Positions 1 through 7,753 of a stretch of 26,958 bases of DNA are shown piece by piece. The notes under the pieces are model-generated. The model had not been told where the DNA came from, did no database searches, and saw only the letters and a list, made by a program, of their open reading frames with translations. Within the stretch, counting starts at the first letter, position 1, and each line of letters starts with the position of its first letter. The translations under genes and the position numbers were made by a program. The DNA comes from AR5 sp041499965 (GTDB taxonomy: Bacteria > Methylomirabilota > Methylomirabilia > Rokubacteriales > CSP1-6). The stretch covers positions 1-26,958 of the forward strand of contig JBGQLG010000052.1 in NCBI GenBank assembly GCA_041499965.1, read 5' to 3'.

Positions 1-80
1 CTGCGTGGCGAGCCGTCGTCGCCGTTGTCGCGCCGGGGGCGGGGCGCGCGGCGCGGACGGTTAAACATTTGCACGCCCCC

Positions 81-153
81 CCCCCCACCGGGGGGTGGGG
101 GGCCCGGGCGAGCCGAGCCCGGAGCGACTTACGGCGACAGGCGAGCCACGCAG
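81..153 (+). repeat. GC-rich intergenic hairpin element, copy 1
   Basis: Positions 81-89 (CCCCCCACC) and 94-102 (GGTGGGGGG) form a 9-bp perfect stem with a GGGG loop, preceded by a longer C run from 76. The stretch 91-153 that follows resembles the reverse complement of 25126-25177: both have a G run, TGGGGGGCCCG, a GCGA-rich middle and a shared CAGGCGAGCCA, with a gap of about 7-10 bases. I see no convincing gene in 1-206. The element lies 3' of the minus-strand hydrolase gene and could help terminate its transcription, but it has no T run on the minus strand. Seen: hairpin and resemblance. Inferred: dispersed family. Confidence 0.5.
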
Positions 154-206
154 GCGCGCCCGCGGCCCACGCGCCCGGCCCGCGGCGTCGCCACGGTTCG
201 CGAGAT

Positions 207-1166
207 TCACGAGAGGTCGATCTCCATGCCGTCCCAGGCCGAGGACACGCGCACGGGATGATCCCCGCGCGTGATCTCCTCGAAGCGCCGCGTCTCGGCG
301 AGGACCGCGGCGATCTTCTCGTCGTCGTACGTCGGCTCGTGGTGGTACATGACCAGGTGCTTGGCCCGCGCCTGCTGGCACAGCTCGACGCCCACCACGT
401 TGCTCGAGTGGCCCCAGTCCTCCTTGATCGAGATCGCCTCGGCCAGCGAGTACTGGGCGTCGAAGATGACGACGTCGGCGTCGCGGAAGAACGCGGCGAA
501 GGCGTCGGTCTCGCCCTGGTCGTCGAGCTTGTGCTCGGAGTCGGTCGAGTACACGACGACGCGCCCGGCGCGCTCGAAGCGGTAGCCGTAGGAATCCCCG
601 GTGTGGTGCTGGCGCTTGGCCGTCACCCGGAAGCCCACCAGGTCGTAGGCACGATCGGGCTCGAGCCGGACGAAGCGGACGTCGGCGCCGAGCTGGGCGA
701 ACTCCACCGGGAACGACGGCGCGCCGTTCTGGCGGCGAAACGCCTCCTCCAGCCAGGCGTGGCAGCCGTAGATCGTGATCCGGTTGCCGGGGATGTAGGC
801 CGGCATGAAAAACGGAAAGCCCATGATGTGGTCCCAGTGCGTGTGGGACATGAACACGTGGTAGACGCCCGGCGCCCCGCGGCGGGCGGCCAGCGTGTGG
901 TTGGCGAAGGCGCGGGCGCCGCTGCCGAGGTCGCACAGCACGTACTCCTCGCCGCCGGGGTCGAGCTGCACGCAGGAGGAATTGCCGCCATAGGTGTGGC
1001 CGACCGTGAAGTCCAGCTCGTGCTCGACGAAGGCCTCGATCTTCTCCGGCGTGTCGAGGTCGCGCCCGACCGCCTGGGTGAGCGCGGCCACCAGCTTGCG
1101 CTTGAGCGCTGCCGCCGACATGGCGGTGGGGATGGAGCCGCGCGTGCCCCAGAAGGTGACGCGCAC
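207..1166 (-). CDS. MBL-fold metallo-hydrolase
   Basis: A 319-residue cytoplasmic protein of the metallo-beta-lactamase superfamily, which uses a two-metal site to hydrolyse esters or phosphodiesters. Residues 107-113 read SHTHWDH, the HxHxDH signature. Further candidate ligands are His187/188 (QHHTGD), Asp209 (YSTDSEH) and the His pair in MYHHEP near the C terminus, so the site looks complete. The N terminus (RVTFWGTRGS) and the internal GGNSSC are typical of the subgroup of single-domain MBL proteins related to phosphodiesterases. It starts at GTG, 6 bases after the stop of the STAS gene, so the two are very likely cotranscribed. This suggests the enzyme acts in, or is controlled by, a signalling step. 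No signal peptide is seen and the substrate cannot be read from the sequence. Confidence 0.9.
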   Translation of the reverse strand: MRVTFWGTRGSIPTAMSAAALKRKLVAALTQAVGRDLDTPEKIEAFVEHELDFTVGHTYGGNSSCVQLDPGGEEYVLCDLGSGARAFANHTLAARRGAPGVYHVFMSHTHWDHIMGFPFFMPAYIPGNRITIYGCHAWLEEAFRRQNGAPSFPVEFAQLGADVRFVRLEPDRAYDLVGFRVTAKRQHHTGDSYGYRFERAGRVVVYSTDSEHKLDDQGETDAFAAFFRDADVVIFDAQYSLAEAISIKEDWGHSSNVVGVELCQQARAKHLVMYHHEPTYDDEKIAAVLAETRRFEEITRGDHPVRVSSAWDGMEIDLS

Positions 1167-1172
1167 GCCGCG

Positions 1173-1565
1173 TCAGCCTCGCTCGAGCGCGGCCAGGCCG
1201 GCGGGCGACGCCGCCGCCACCGCGTCGCGGACCGACGGCAGGGTGCGGATCACCAGCGTGAACTTGCTGATCTCGAGGATCTCCTGCACCAGCGGCTGCG
1301 CGCCCGCCACCGCCAGGAATCCGCTCTGCGCCTTGGCCTGCTTGGCCGCCAGCATCAGCACGCGCAGCCCCGCGCTGCTGATGTAGTCGATGCCGGCGAG
1401 GTCGAGCACCACGTGGTCCTGGCCCTGGGCGCAGCGGGCGAGGTGGGACGCCAGGCTCGTCTTGAGCTCCTCGGCGGTCGTGTGATCGACGCGACCCTTG
1501 GGGGAGAGCACGACGACGTCGGCGAACCGCGCGAGGTCCAGACGCATGGCGCTGAGGGCCGCCAT
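1173..1565 (-). CDS. STAS-domain protein (anti-sigma factor antagonist type)
   Basis: A protein of about 124-130 residues consisting of one STAS domain, the fold of SpoIIAA-like anti-anti-sigma factors. The motif DYISSAGLRVLM matches the SpoIIAA segment whose serine is phosphorylated by anti-sigma kinases. The flanking pattern (VVVLSPKGRVDHTTAEELK at the start, DHVVLDLAGI before the motif) is also typical. Two starts are possible, ATG at 1565 (MAALSAMRLD) or ATG at 1547 (MRLDLARF), and neither has a clear ribosome binding site. The frame is open further upstream, but that part overlaps the oppositely transcribed lipoprotein gene and looks non-coding. It sits 6 bases ahead of the MBL hydrolase gene in an apparent two-gene operon. 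No partner anti-sigma kinase is in the window. The family is clear and the partner is unknown. Confidence 0.85.
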   Translation of the reverse strand: MAALSAMRLDLARFADVVVLSPKGRVDHTTAEELKTSLASHLARCAQGQDHVVLDLAGIDYISSAGLRVLMLAAKQAKAQSGFLAVAGAQPLVQEILEISKFTLVIRTLPSVRDAVAAASPAGLAALERG

Positions 1566-1652
1566 GCTAGCACAGTGGCTTGCCCAGGGGCCGCCCGGCC
1601 GGTTAGTCTCAAGGCACCCGCAGCCACGTTCCGTCGTCACGAGGAGCCACTC

Positions 1653-1913
1653 ATGACCCGCACACTCGTGCTCGCTCTGTGTGCGCTCGTCCTGGCCGGG
1701 TGCCAGCTCTACTGGATGAAGCCGAACGCCGACATGAGCAGCTTCTCCGCCGACCGCGGGTGCCTGCGCGAGCGCGGGTGGTCGCGCGAGACCGGCAGCA
1801 GCTACGCCAACCTCCCGGGATATTTCCGCGGCCTGGAGGACGGGGGCCCCGTGCGCGTCTCCGACGTGCCCGAGCAGATTCCCTCGCGTCACCTCCCCGG
1901 CCGCTCGAGGTGA
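1653..1913 (+). CDS. Small lipoprotein, 86 aa
   Basis: A short secreted protein with an N-terminal lipoprotein signal: a basic start (MTR), a hydrophobic stretch and the lipobox LAGC, with the modified cysteine at about residue 17. After the cysteine comes QLYWMKPNADMSSFSADRGC, a pattern common in small outer-membrane-type lipoproteins of unknown role, with a second cysteine in DRGCL. The ATG has a good ribosome binding site (GAGGAG at 1641-1646). The stop at 1911-1913 is 4 bases before the GTG of the molybdoenzyme gene, so they are probably cotranscribed. The lipoprotein call is secure. I do not recognise a function, and a direct link with the molybdoenzyme is only inferred from spacing. Confidence 0.8.
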   Translation: MTRTLVLALCALVLAGCQLYWMKPNADMSSFSADRGCLRERGWSRETGSSYANLPGYFRGLEDGGPVRVSDVPEQIPSRHLPGRSR

Positions 1914-1917
1914 GCCA

Positions 1918-4275
1918 GTGACAGATCCGATCGTCGTCGAGAAGTTCGCCGTCGGGCAGTCGGTGCGCCGGCTGGAGGACCCGCGGCTGATCCAGGGGCT
2001 CGGGCGCTACTCGGACGACGTGAGCCTGCCGCGCGAGGCCCACGCCGTCCTGGCGCGCTCGCCGCACGGCCACGCCCGCGTGCGGGCCATCGACATCCGC
2101 GCGGCGCTGAAGGCGCCGGGCGTGCTCGCCGTGCTCACCGCCGCGGAGCTGGCCGCCGACGGCGTCGGCCACCTGCCGACCGACCGCGGCCGCAAGCGGC
2201 GCGACGGCTCACCGGCCTTCCCCACCCCGCGCCCGGCGCTGCTGGGCTCGCGCGTGCGCCACGTCGGTGATCCCGTCGCCCTCGTCGTCGCCGAGACGCA
2301 CGCCCAGGCGCTCGACGCCGTCGACCGCCTGCGCATCGACTACGAGCCGCTGCCGGCCGTCGCCGGCACCGCCAACGCGTTGCGACCCGGCGCCCCGGCG
2401 GTGTGGGACGAGGTGCCCGACAACATCGCGTTCCTGGCCCAGGCCGGCTCGCGCGAGGCCGTCGACCGCGCCTTCGCCGGCGCCGCCCACGTGGTCCGCG
2501 TCGATTTCGTCGTGACGCGCGTGGCCGCCGCGCCGCTGGAGCCGCGCGCCGCCGTCGGCGAGTACGACCGGCGCAGCGGGCGCTACACGCTCTACACCGG
2601 CATCCAGGCGCCGCACGGCACCCGTACGCTGGTCGCCGCCGTGCTGAAGGTGCCGCAGAGCCAGGTGCGCGTCGTCACCGGCGACGTCGGCGGCAGCTTC
2701 GGCATGCGCAGCGGCCTCTACCCCGAGATGATCCTGGTGCTGTGGGCGGCGAAGCGGCTGGGACGGCCGGTCAAGTGGACGTCCGACCGCCGCGAGGCGT
2801 TCCTCACCGACGAGCACGGCCGCGACAATCTCTCGACCGTCGAGCTGGCCCTCGGCGCCGACGGCACGTTCCTCGGCTTGCGGGTGGCCATCAACCTCAA
2901 CGTCGGCGCCTATCTCACCCAGCGCAGCGCCGGGCCGGGGACCAACAACATCGGCGGCGTCGCCGGTGTGTACACCACGCCCGCGATCCACCACCAGACG
3001 ACCGGCGTCTTCACCAACACCACGCCGACGGGGCCCTACCGCGGCGCCGGCCGCCCGGAGGCGACGTACGCCATCGAGCGCGTCATCGACGTGGCGGCGC
3101 GTCAGCTCGGTATCGATCCGGTGGCGCTGCGCCGCAAGAATCTCATCCCGCCCTCGGCGATGCCGTTCAAGACCGGTCTGGTGTTCACCTACGACTCCGG
3201 CGACTTCGCGCGCGGCATGGACCTGGCGCTGTCGCTCGCCGACCACGCCGGCTTCGAGAAGCGGCGGGCGGAGGCGCGGGCGCGCGGCCAGCTCCGCGGC
3301 CTCGGCCTGGCCAACGCCATCGAGGTCGCCGGCGGCCCCTACACGTCGGTCAATCCGGACACAACGTCCATCCGCGTGAATCCCGACGCGTCGGTGGTGG
3401 TGTTGACCGGCTCGACGTCGATGGGCCAGGGCAACGAGACGGCGTTCGCGCAGATCGTCTGCGAGCGGCTCGGCCTGCCGCCCGAGCGCATCCAGGTGAT
3501 GTGGGGCGACAGCGATGCACTCGACGCCGGCCGCGGCAACGGCGGCTCCGGTGCCATCACCGTGGGCGGCTCCGCGGTGCTGCGCGCCAGCGAGAAGATC
3601 GTCGAGCGCGGCCGCCGGATCGCCGCCCGCATGCTGGAGGCCGCGCCGGAGGACGTGCAGTATCGCGACGCCCGCTTCACCGTGGCCGGCACCGATCGCG
3701 GCGTGACCTTCGCCGAGGTCGCGCGCACCGCCTACACGCGCCAGGTGACTCCGGCGCTGGAGCCCGGCTTCACCGAGACCGCGGTGTTCACGCCACCCGC
3801 CGTCACCTTCCCCAACGGCTGCCAGATCTGCGAGGTGGAGATCGATCCCGACACCGGCTCCGTGCGCATCGTGCGCCACACCGTCGTCGACGACGTCGGC
3901 AAGATGGTCAACCCGCTGCTGGTCAAGGGTCAGATCCACGGCGGCGTCGTCCAGGGCCTCGGCCAGGCGCTCTTCGAGGACCTGGTCTACGACGACGAGG
4001 GGCAGGTGATCGCCGGCTCGTTCATGGACTACGCGATGCCCCGCGCCGACGACGTGCCGTTCTTCGAGGTCGACTCGCACGAGGTGCCGACCCAGGTGAA
4101 TCCGCTGGGCGCCAAGGGCGTGGGCGAGGCGGGCACCGTGGGCGCGCTGCCCGCGCTGGTCAACGCGGTCAACGACGCGCTGGCCCCGCTCGGCGTGCGC
4201 CACCTCGACATGCCGATGACTCCCGAGCGCGTCTGGCGCGCGATCCAGGAGGCGACGAGCCGACAGCGCTCGTGA
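1918..4275 (+). CDS. Xanthine dehydrogenase / CoxL-family molybdopterin-binding large subunit (form II type)
   Basis: A 785-residue catalytic subunit of the molybdenum hydroxylase family (xanthine dehydrogenase, aldehyde oxidase, aerobic CO dehydrogenase). It binds molybdenum cofactor and hydroxylates a substrate with water-derived oxygen. Visible motifs are the N-terminal VGQSVRRLEDPRLIQGLGRY, the family glycine motif VGGSFGMR, GPYRGAGR at about 372-379, SMGQGNETAF, and the C-terminal VGEAGTVGALPA with the catalytic glutamate at about 737. GPYRGAGR corresponds to the AYRGAGR loop of form II enzymes, whereas true CO dehydrogenases carry AYRCSFR, so CO oxidation is unlikely. The length is normal for the family. 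It starts with GTG just after the lipoprotein gene. The medium FAD and small 2Fe-2S subunits usually lie next to such genes, but none is seen here. The substrate is unknown. Confidence 0.93.
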   Translation: MTDPIVVEKFAVGQSVRRLEDPRLIQGLGRYSDDVSLPREAHAVLARSPHGHARVRAIDIRAALKAPGVLAVLTAAELAADGVGHLPTDRGRKRRDGSPAFPTPRPALLGSRVRHVGDPVALVVAETHAQALDAVDRLRIDYEPLPAVAGTANALRPGAPAVWDEVPDNIAFLAQAGSREAVDRAFAGAAHVVRVDFVVTRVAAAPLEPRAAVGEYDRRSGRYTLYTGIQAPHGTRTLVAAVLKVPQSQVRVVTGDVGGSFGMRSGLYPEMILVLWAAKRLGRPVKWTSDRREAFLTDEHGRDNLSTVELALGADGTFLGLRVAINLNVGAYLTQRSAGPGTNNIGGVAGVYTTPAIHHQTTGVFTNTTPTGPYRGAGRPEATYAIERVIDVAARQLGIDPVALRRKNLIPPSAMPFKTGLVFTYDSGDFARGMDLALSLADHAGFEKRRAEARARGQLRGLGLANAIEVAGGPYTSVNPDTTSIRVNPDASVVVLTGSTSMGQGNETAFAQIVCERLGLPPERIQVMWGDSDALDAGRGNGGSGAITVGGSAVLRASEKIVERGRRIAARMLEAAPEDVQYRDARFTVAGTDRGVTFAEVARTAYTRQVTPALEPGFTETAVFTPPAVTFPNGCQICEVEIDPDTGSVRIVRHTVVDDVGKMVNPLLVKGQIHGGVVQGLGQALFEDLVYDDEGQVIAGSFMDYAMPRADDVPFFEVDSHEVPTQVNPLGAKGVGEAGTVGALPALVNAVNDALAPLGVRHLDMPMTPERVWRAIQEATSRQRS

Positions 4276-4313
4276 GGTCGCAGCCGGCGGCGCCACCGCC
4301 GGGGAGGGCGTGA

Positions 4314-6776
4314 ATGAGCGTGTCGCTCCGCTTCATGGACTGGCCGCTCCGCGCCAAGATGGCCGCGCTGCTGGCGCTCGCCTCCCTGCTCCCGCTGGCC
4401 ACCGCCGCCTTCCTCGATCTCCGCGAGCAGCGGCAGCGTTTCCTGGACACCACCGTGGCCCTGCTGGCCGCGCGCGGCGACGAGCTGCAGGGCAAGATCG
4501 ACAGCTTCCATCGGGGCTACCGTGGCGCCGCCGACCGCCTCGCCCGCCTCCCCGACGTCGTCGCGTTCAGCGGAGCGCGCTCGGCCGACGCCCACCGTTT
4601 GCGGCCGGCCCTCGGCGCAATCCTCGCGGTCGAGACGGTCGGAAATCCGGACGTGCGCGGCGTGGGGATCCTGGACGCGGCGGGGACGGTGCAGTTCGCC
4701 ACCGAGGCGCGGCTCGTCGGCACCAACGTCGCGTTGCGCCGCCACGTGCGGCGCGCCCTGGCCGGCGAGCCCGTGATCTCCGACGTCTTCATGGCCGGCC
4801 CCGAGGTGGACGACGCGCCGACGATCGCCTACCTGGCTCCCGTGCGCGGGACCAACGGCCGCCAGACCGGCGTGGCCGCCTTGTGGATCAAGGCCGGTGC
4901 GCTCTGGAACATCGCCAGGGCCTCCAACGAGCTGGCCGGCCCGCGCAGCTTCGCCGTGCTGTTCGATCAGCTCGGCGTCCGGATCGCCCACACCTACAGC
5001 GACGACATCGTCTTTCACCCGGGAGGCCCGCTCGACGCGGCGACCGTGGACGCCCTCGTCGCCGAGCGCCGCTTTGGCTCGCGGACGCGCGAGCTCCTCG
5101 CGGACGTCCGGGCGTTCCCCGAACAGTTCGACCGCGCCCGGGCGGCGGCACCCGACCCGGGCGTCTTCTACGGCTACGCGCCCGTCAACCAGACGTGGAA
5201 CTACGGCGTCGGCCGCCGCTTCCAGACGGTGCCGTGGACGCTCTTCTACATGATCCCGGCCGCGTCGCTGGAGGCGCCGCTGGCGGCGCTCACCCGCCAG
5301 AAGGCGCTCTTCGCGGGCGCGATCATGCTCGTCGCGCTGGTCGCCGGCGCGCTGCTCGCCGCCGTCATCGTGCGTCCGATCCGCGCGCTGTCGCGGGCCA
5401 CCGCGGCGCTGGCGGCCGGCGACCTGGGCGCGCGTGTCGCCGCCGGCCCCGCCGACGAGATCGGCCGGCTGAGCGCGGGCTTCAACACGATGGCCGAGCG
5501 CCTCGACGCCCAGGCGACGGCCCTGCGGGCCGCGCGCGACGAGCTGGAGGTGCGCGTGCAGCAGCGCACGGCCGAGCTCGTCGACACCACGCGCAGCCTC
5601 GAGCTGGAGATCGTCGAGCGCAAGCGGGCCGAGGAGGCGCTGCGCGAGAGCGAGCAGAGCCTGGCCACCACGCTGCACAGCATCGGCGACGCGGTGATCG
5701 CCACCGACCTCGAGGGCCGGGTCGTCCGCATGAATCCCGTGGCCGAGCAGCTCACGGGATGGACGCTGGCCGAGGCCCGGCTGCGGCCGCTCACCCAGGT
5801 CTTCCGGGTGCTCAGCGAGGACACCCGGCAGGCGGTGGAGGACCCGGTCGCTCACGTCCTGCGGCAGGGGCAGGTCGTCGGCCTCGCCAATCACACGCTG
5901 CTGATCGCGCGCGACGGCACCGAGCGGCCGATCGCCGACAGCGGCGCGCCGATCCACGATCCCCACGGCACGGTCAGCGGCGTCGTGCTGGTCTTCCGCG
6001 ATCAGACCGAGGCGCGGCGGACGGAGGAGGTCCGGCTCGCCAGCGTGCGGATCGAGGCCCAGAACGAGCGCATCCAGGAGGCCAGCCGGCTCAAGAGCGA
6101 GTTCCTCGCCAACATGTCGCACGAGCTACGCACGCCACTGAACGGCATCATCGGGTTCGCGGAGCTCATGCACGACGGCAAGGTGGGGCCCGTCTCCGCC
6201 CAGCACGCGGAGTACCTGGGCGACATCCTGGTCAGCGCCGGCCACCTGCTGCAGCTCATCAACGACGTCCTCGATCTGTCCAAGGTCGAGGCGGGCAAGA
6301 TGCAGTTCCACCCCGAGCCCGTCGACATCGGCCGCCTGCTCGGCGAGGTTCGCGACGGGCTCCGGCCGCTGGCCTCCGGCAAGCGCATCGCCGTCGAGCT
6401 CGCCGTCGATCCGGCCCTCACCGGCGTCGTCGTCGACCCGGCCAAGCTCAAGCAGGTCGTCTTCAACTACCTGTCGAACGCGCTGAAGTTCACGCCGGAG
6501 GGCGGACGGGTCCGCATGGCCGCCACGGCCGAAGACGCCGGCTGGTTTCGCCTGGAAGTCACCGACAGCGGTCCCGGGATCAAGCCGGAGGACATGGACA
6601 AGCTCTTCGTCGAGTTCCAGCAGCTCGACGCCGGCGCGGGCAAGCGCTTCGCCGGCACCGGCCTCGGCCTGGCCCTCACCAAGCGTCTCGTCGAAGCCCA
6701 GGGCGGCGCGGTCGGCGTGCGCGCGGCGATCGGCCAGGGCAGCGTCTTCTTCGCCCGCCTCCCGCGCGTTCCTTGA
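4314..6776 (+). CDS. Membrane sensor histidine kinase (periplasmic sensor-HAMP-PAS-HisKA-HATPase)
   Basis: An 820-residue sensor kinase. Domains in order: a membrane helix at about 13-33; an extracytoplasmic sensing region of about 290 residues, probably Cache-like; a second membrane helix at about 331-355; HAMP (PIRALSRATAALAAGDLGAR onward, to about 410); a coiled coil; a PAS domain (about 445-565, beginning LHSIGDAVIATDLEGRV); HisKA with FLANMSHELRTPLNG, phospho-acceptor His603; and HATPase with N box (NYLSNALKF), G1 (DSGPGI), F box and G2 (GTGLGLAL). There is no receiver domain and no response regulator gene nearby, so its partner is elsewhere. The start is supported by GGGGAGGG at 4301-4308; a later in-frame ATG (MDWPLRAKM) is possible. 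It follows the molybdoenzyme gene by 38 bases and may be cotranscribed with it. Confidence 0.93.
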   Translation: MSVSLRFMDWPLRAKMAALLALASLLPLATAAFLDLREQRQRFLDTTVALLAARGDELQGKIDSFHRGYRGAADRLARLPDVVAFSGARSADAHRLRPALGAILAVETVGNPDVRGVGILDAAGTVQFATEARLVGTNVALRRHVRRALAGEPVISDVFMAGPEVDDAPTIAYLAPVRGTNGRQTGVAALWIKAGALWNIARASNELAGPRSFAVLFDQLGVRIAHTYSDDIVFHPGGPLDAATVDALVAERRFGSRTRELLADVRAFPEQFDRARAAAPDPGVFYGYAPVNQTWNYGVGRRFQTVPWTLFYMIPAASLEAPLAALTRQKALFAGAIMLVALVAGALLAAVIVRPIRALSRATAALAAGDLGARVAAGPADEIGRLSAGFNTMAERLDAQATALRAARDELEVRVQQRTAELVDTTRSLELEIVERKRAEEALRESEQSLATTLHSIGDAVIATDLEGRVVRMNPVAEQLTGWTLAEARLRPLTQVFRVLSEDTRQAVEDPVAHVLRQGQVVGLANHTLLIARDGTERPIADSGAPIHDPHGTVSGVVLVFRDQTEARRTEEVRLASVRIEAQNERIQEASRLKSEFLANMSHELRTPLNGIIGFAELMHDGKVGPVSAQHAEYLGDILVSAGHLLQLINDVLDLSKVEAGKMQFHPEPVDIGRLLGEVRDGLRPLASGKRIAVELAVDPALTGVVVDPAKLKQVVFNYLSNALKFTPEGGRVRMAATAEDAGWFRLEVTDSGPGIKPEDMDKLFVEFQQLDAGAGKRFAGTGLGLALTKRLVEAQGGAVGVRAAIGQGSVFFARLPRVP

Positions 6777-6812
6777 GGGCCCCGAGACGGCCCCGCGCGT
6801 CGGCAGTCCCCG

Positions 6813-6896
6813 TTCGAGCCTGGGGGTCGAGGGTGTCGCGTCACCGGTTGCGGGCCACGTTGATGTCGAGGACGCTCGTGAAGCGAAAGAGCGCGA
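6813..6896 (-). pseudogene. Remnant of the 3' end of a DppC-type permease gene
   Basis: Read on the minus strand this short stretch gives RFTSVLDINVARNR, a stop, then RDTLDPQAR. This lines up without gaps with the C-termini of the two intact permeases in this window (AVVLGINVVGDWLRDTLDPRLER at 7754 and IFVTVLGFNLFGDGLRDALDPRLK at 25017); the stop replaces a leucine codon. The DNA itself is strongly similar to about 7773-7836. I see no clear permease sequence upstream of about 6896, so only a tail survives. It suggests that a copy of the ABC transporter locus was duplicated or deleted here. Confidence 0.65.
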
Positions 6897-6909
6897 AGCG
6901 ACGTCGACC

Positions 6910-7155
6910 CTATCGCGGCAAAAATAGATCCTGCGGCAGTTTCGCTGGATCCATGTTCTCTGGAAGACAGAGCAACGTCGCGGATGCCGCGTCGGTGGTG
7001 TGCGGTTCCCCGATGAGAGCACGGACGCGCCGCAGCGCGGCGTTGCATTCGGTCGCGTTCGAATATGTCGTCGGGTCAAGGCGTGACCACTGCACTTCCT
7101 TGCTGCTCGCGACGTGGAGCGCCAGCCACAGAACCATCGACCCAAGCCCTGCCAT
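6910..7155 (-). CDS. Small exported or membrane-anchored protein with paired cysteines
   Basis: An 81-residue protein with a short hydrophobic N terminus (GLGSMVLWLALHVASS) that could be a signal or anchor. A mostly hydrophilic part follows, containing TECNAALRRV and LLCLPENMDP: two cysteines about 28 residues apart that could form one disulphide. The ATG has a near-consensus ribosome binding site (AGGAGG, about 5 bases upstream), which makes the gene much more credible than its size alone would. Small proteins with an ECxAA...CLPD-type pattern recur in Rokubacteria-like genomes, as far as I recall, without known function. It is on the same strand as the barrel protein gene at 7255, 99 bases downstream of it. 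Confidence 0.65.
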   Translation of the reverse strand: MAGLGSMVLWLALHVASSKEVQWSRLDPTTYSNATECNAALRRVRALIGEPHTTDAASATLLCLPENMDPAKLPQDLFLPR

Positions 7156-7254
7156 ACGCCCTCCTGCCTTCCCACCTCGACCAGTCCTTGGGCATGGACG
7201 CCAACGGAGGCGCGGCCGCGGGAATGAGCCGCGCCGCTCGCTGACCGATCGACT

Positions 7255-7584
7255 CTAGACCGGAACGATCACCTGGGTGCGCGAGCGGACATGCGGCGCG
7301 AACTCGTACCAGCCACGCATGGCGCGGAACTCGGGGGTCGCGATGGCGTCGGGGCTGTCGAGCTCGTAGATCGTCGTGTAGATCCGCCTCACCGTCCGTT
7401 CCGTCTTGCCGGCCGCGGTCTGGGACATCTCACCCGAGGATACATAGCGCCGGCCGCGCCGCACGCCCGGGCATCTCAGCGCGTCCGGCAGGTGAACCGT
7501 GTCGTACCACCGATTCCATTCGGCCTCGATCGTGGCGTCGACCTCGGCGGTCACGATCAGCATGCACTCGGGAAACTGGGACAT
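7255..7584 (-). CDS. Dimeric alpha/beta-barrel (EthD/DUF4286-like) protein
   Basis: A 109-residue cytoplasmic protein. The segment EWNRWYDTVHLPDALRCPGV followed by RRGRRY matches the small ferredoxin-like dimeric alpha/beta-barrel families, in which E-W-x-x-W-Y-D-x-V-H-x-P-D is the hallmark; a second half ends in a beta strand (RTQVIVPV). Members of these families include EthD-like proteins, monooxygenase-like proteins and uncharacterised stress proteins. The start is fixed by AGGAG at about 6 bases before the ATG. The gene lies 169 bases downstream of the dppC-type gene on the same strand; that gap contains nothing I recognise. Its precise reaction, if any, is unknown. Confidence 0.75.
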   Translation of the reverse strand: MSQFPECMLIVTAEVDATIEAEWNRWYDTVHLPDALRCPGVRRGRRYVSSGEMSQTAAGKTERTVRRIYTTIYELDSPDAIATPEFRAMRGWYEFAPHVRSRTQVIVPV

Positions 7585-7753
7585 GGCGCTCTCCTAGCGG
7601 AATGGTCGCGCGGGCACTCGACACCCACAGCGCCGGTTACCCCTACGGACCAGGACATCCTACTTCACTTGGAGGGGCGGATCTCGTGGGCGAAGCGCAT
7701 CGTCGTCAGTGTCCTCGGGCTCCGACGGGCCACCCTTCGGCGATCCGCACGCG

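Noticed and set aside
1566..1892. Upstream extension of the STAS gene
   Set aside because: It overlaps the lipoprotein gene on the other strand and has no STAS-like sequence.
1918..4275. True aerobic CO dehydrogenase (form I CoxL)
   Set aside because: The active-site loop reads GPYRGAGR, not AYRCSFR.
6805..6835. tRNA-like T arm (GTTCGAGCC)
   Set aside because: The stem does not pair, no acceptor or anticodon arm is found, and the stretch is better explained by the permease remnant.
4310..7258. Long plus-strand frame overlapping the histidine kinase
   Set aside because: Arg/Pro/Gly-rich with no domain; the kinase frame explains the region.
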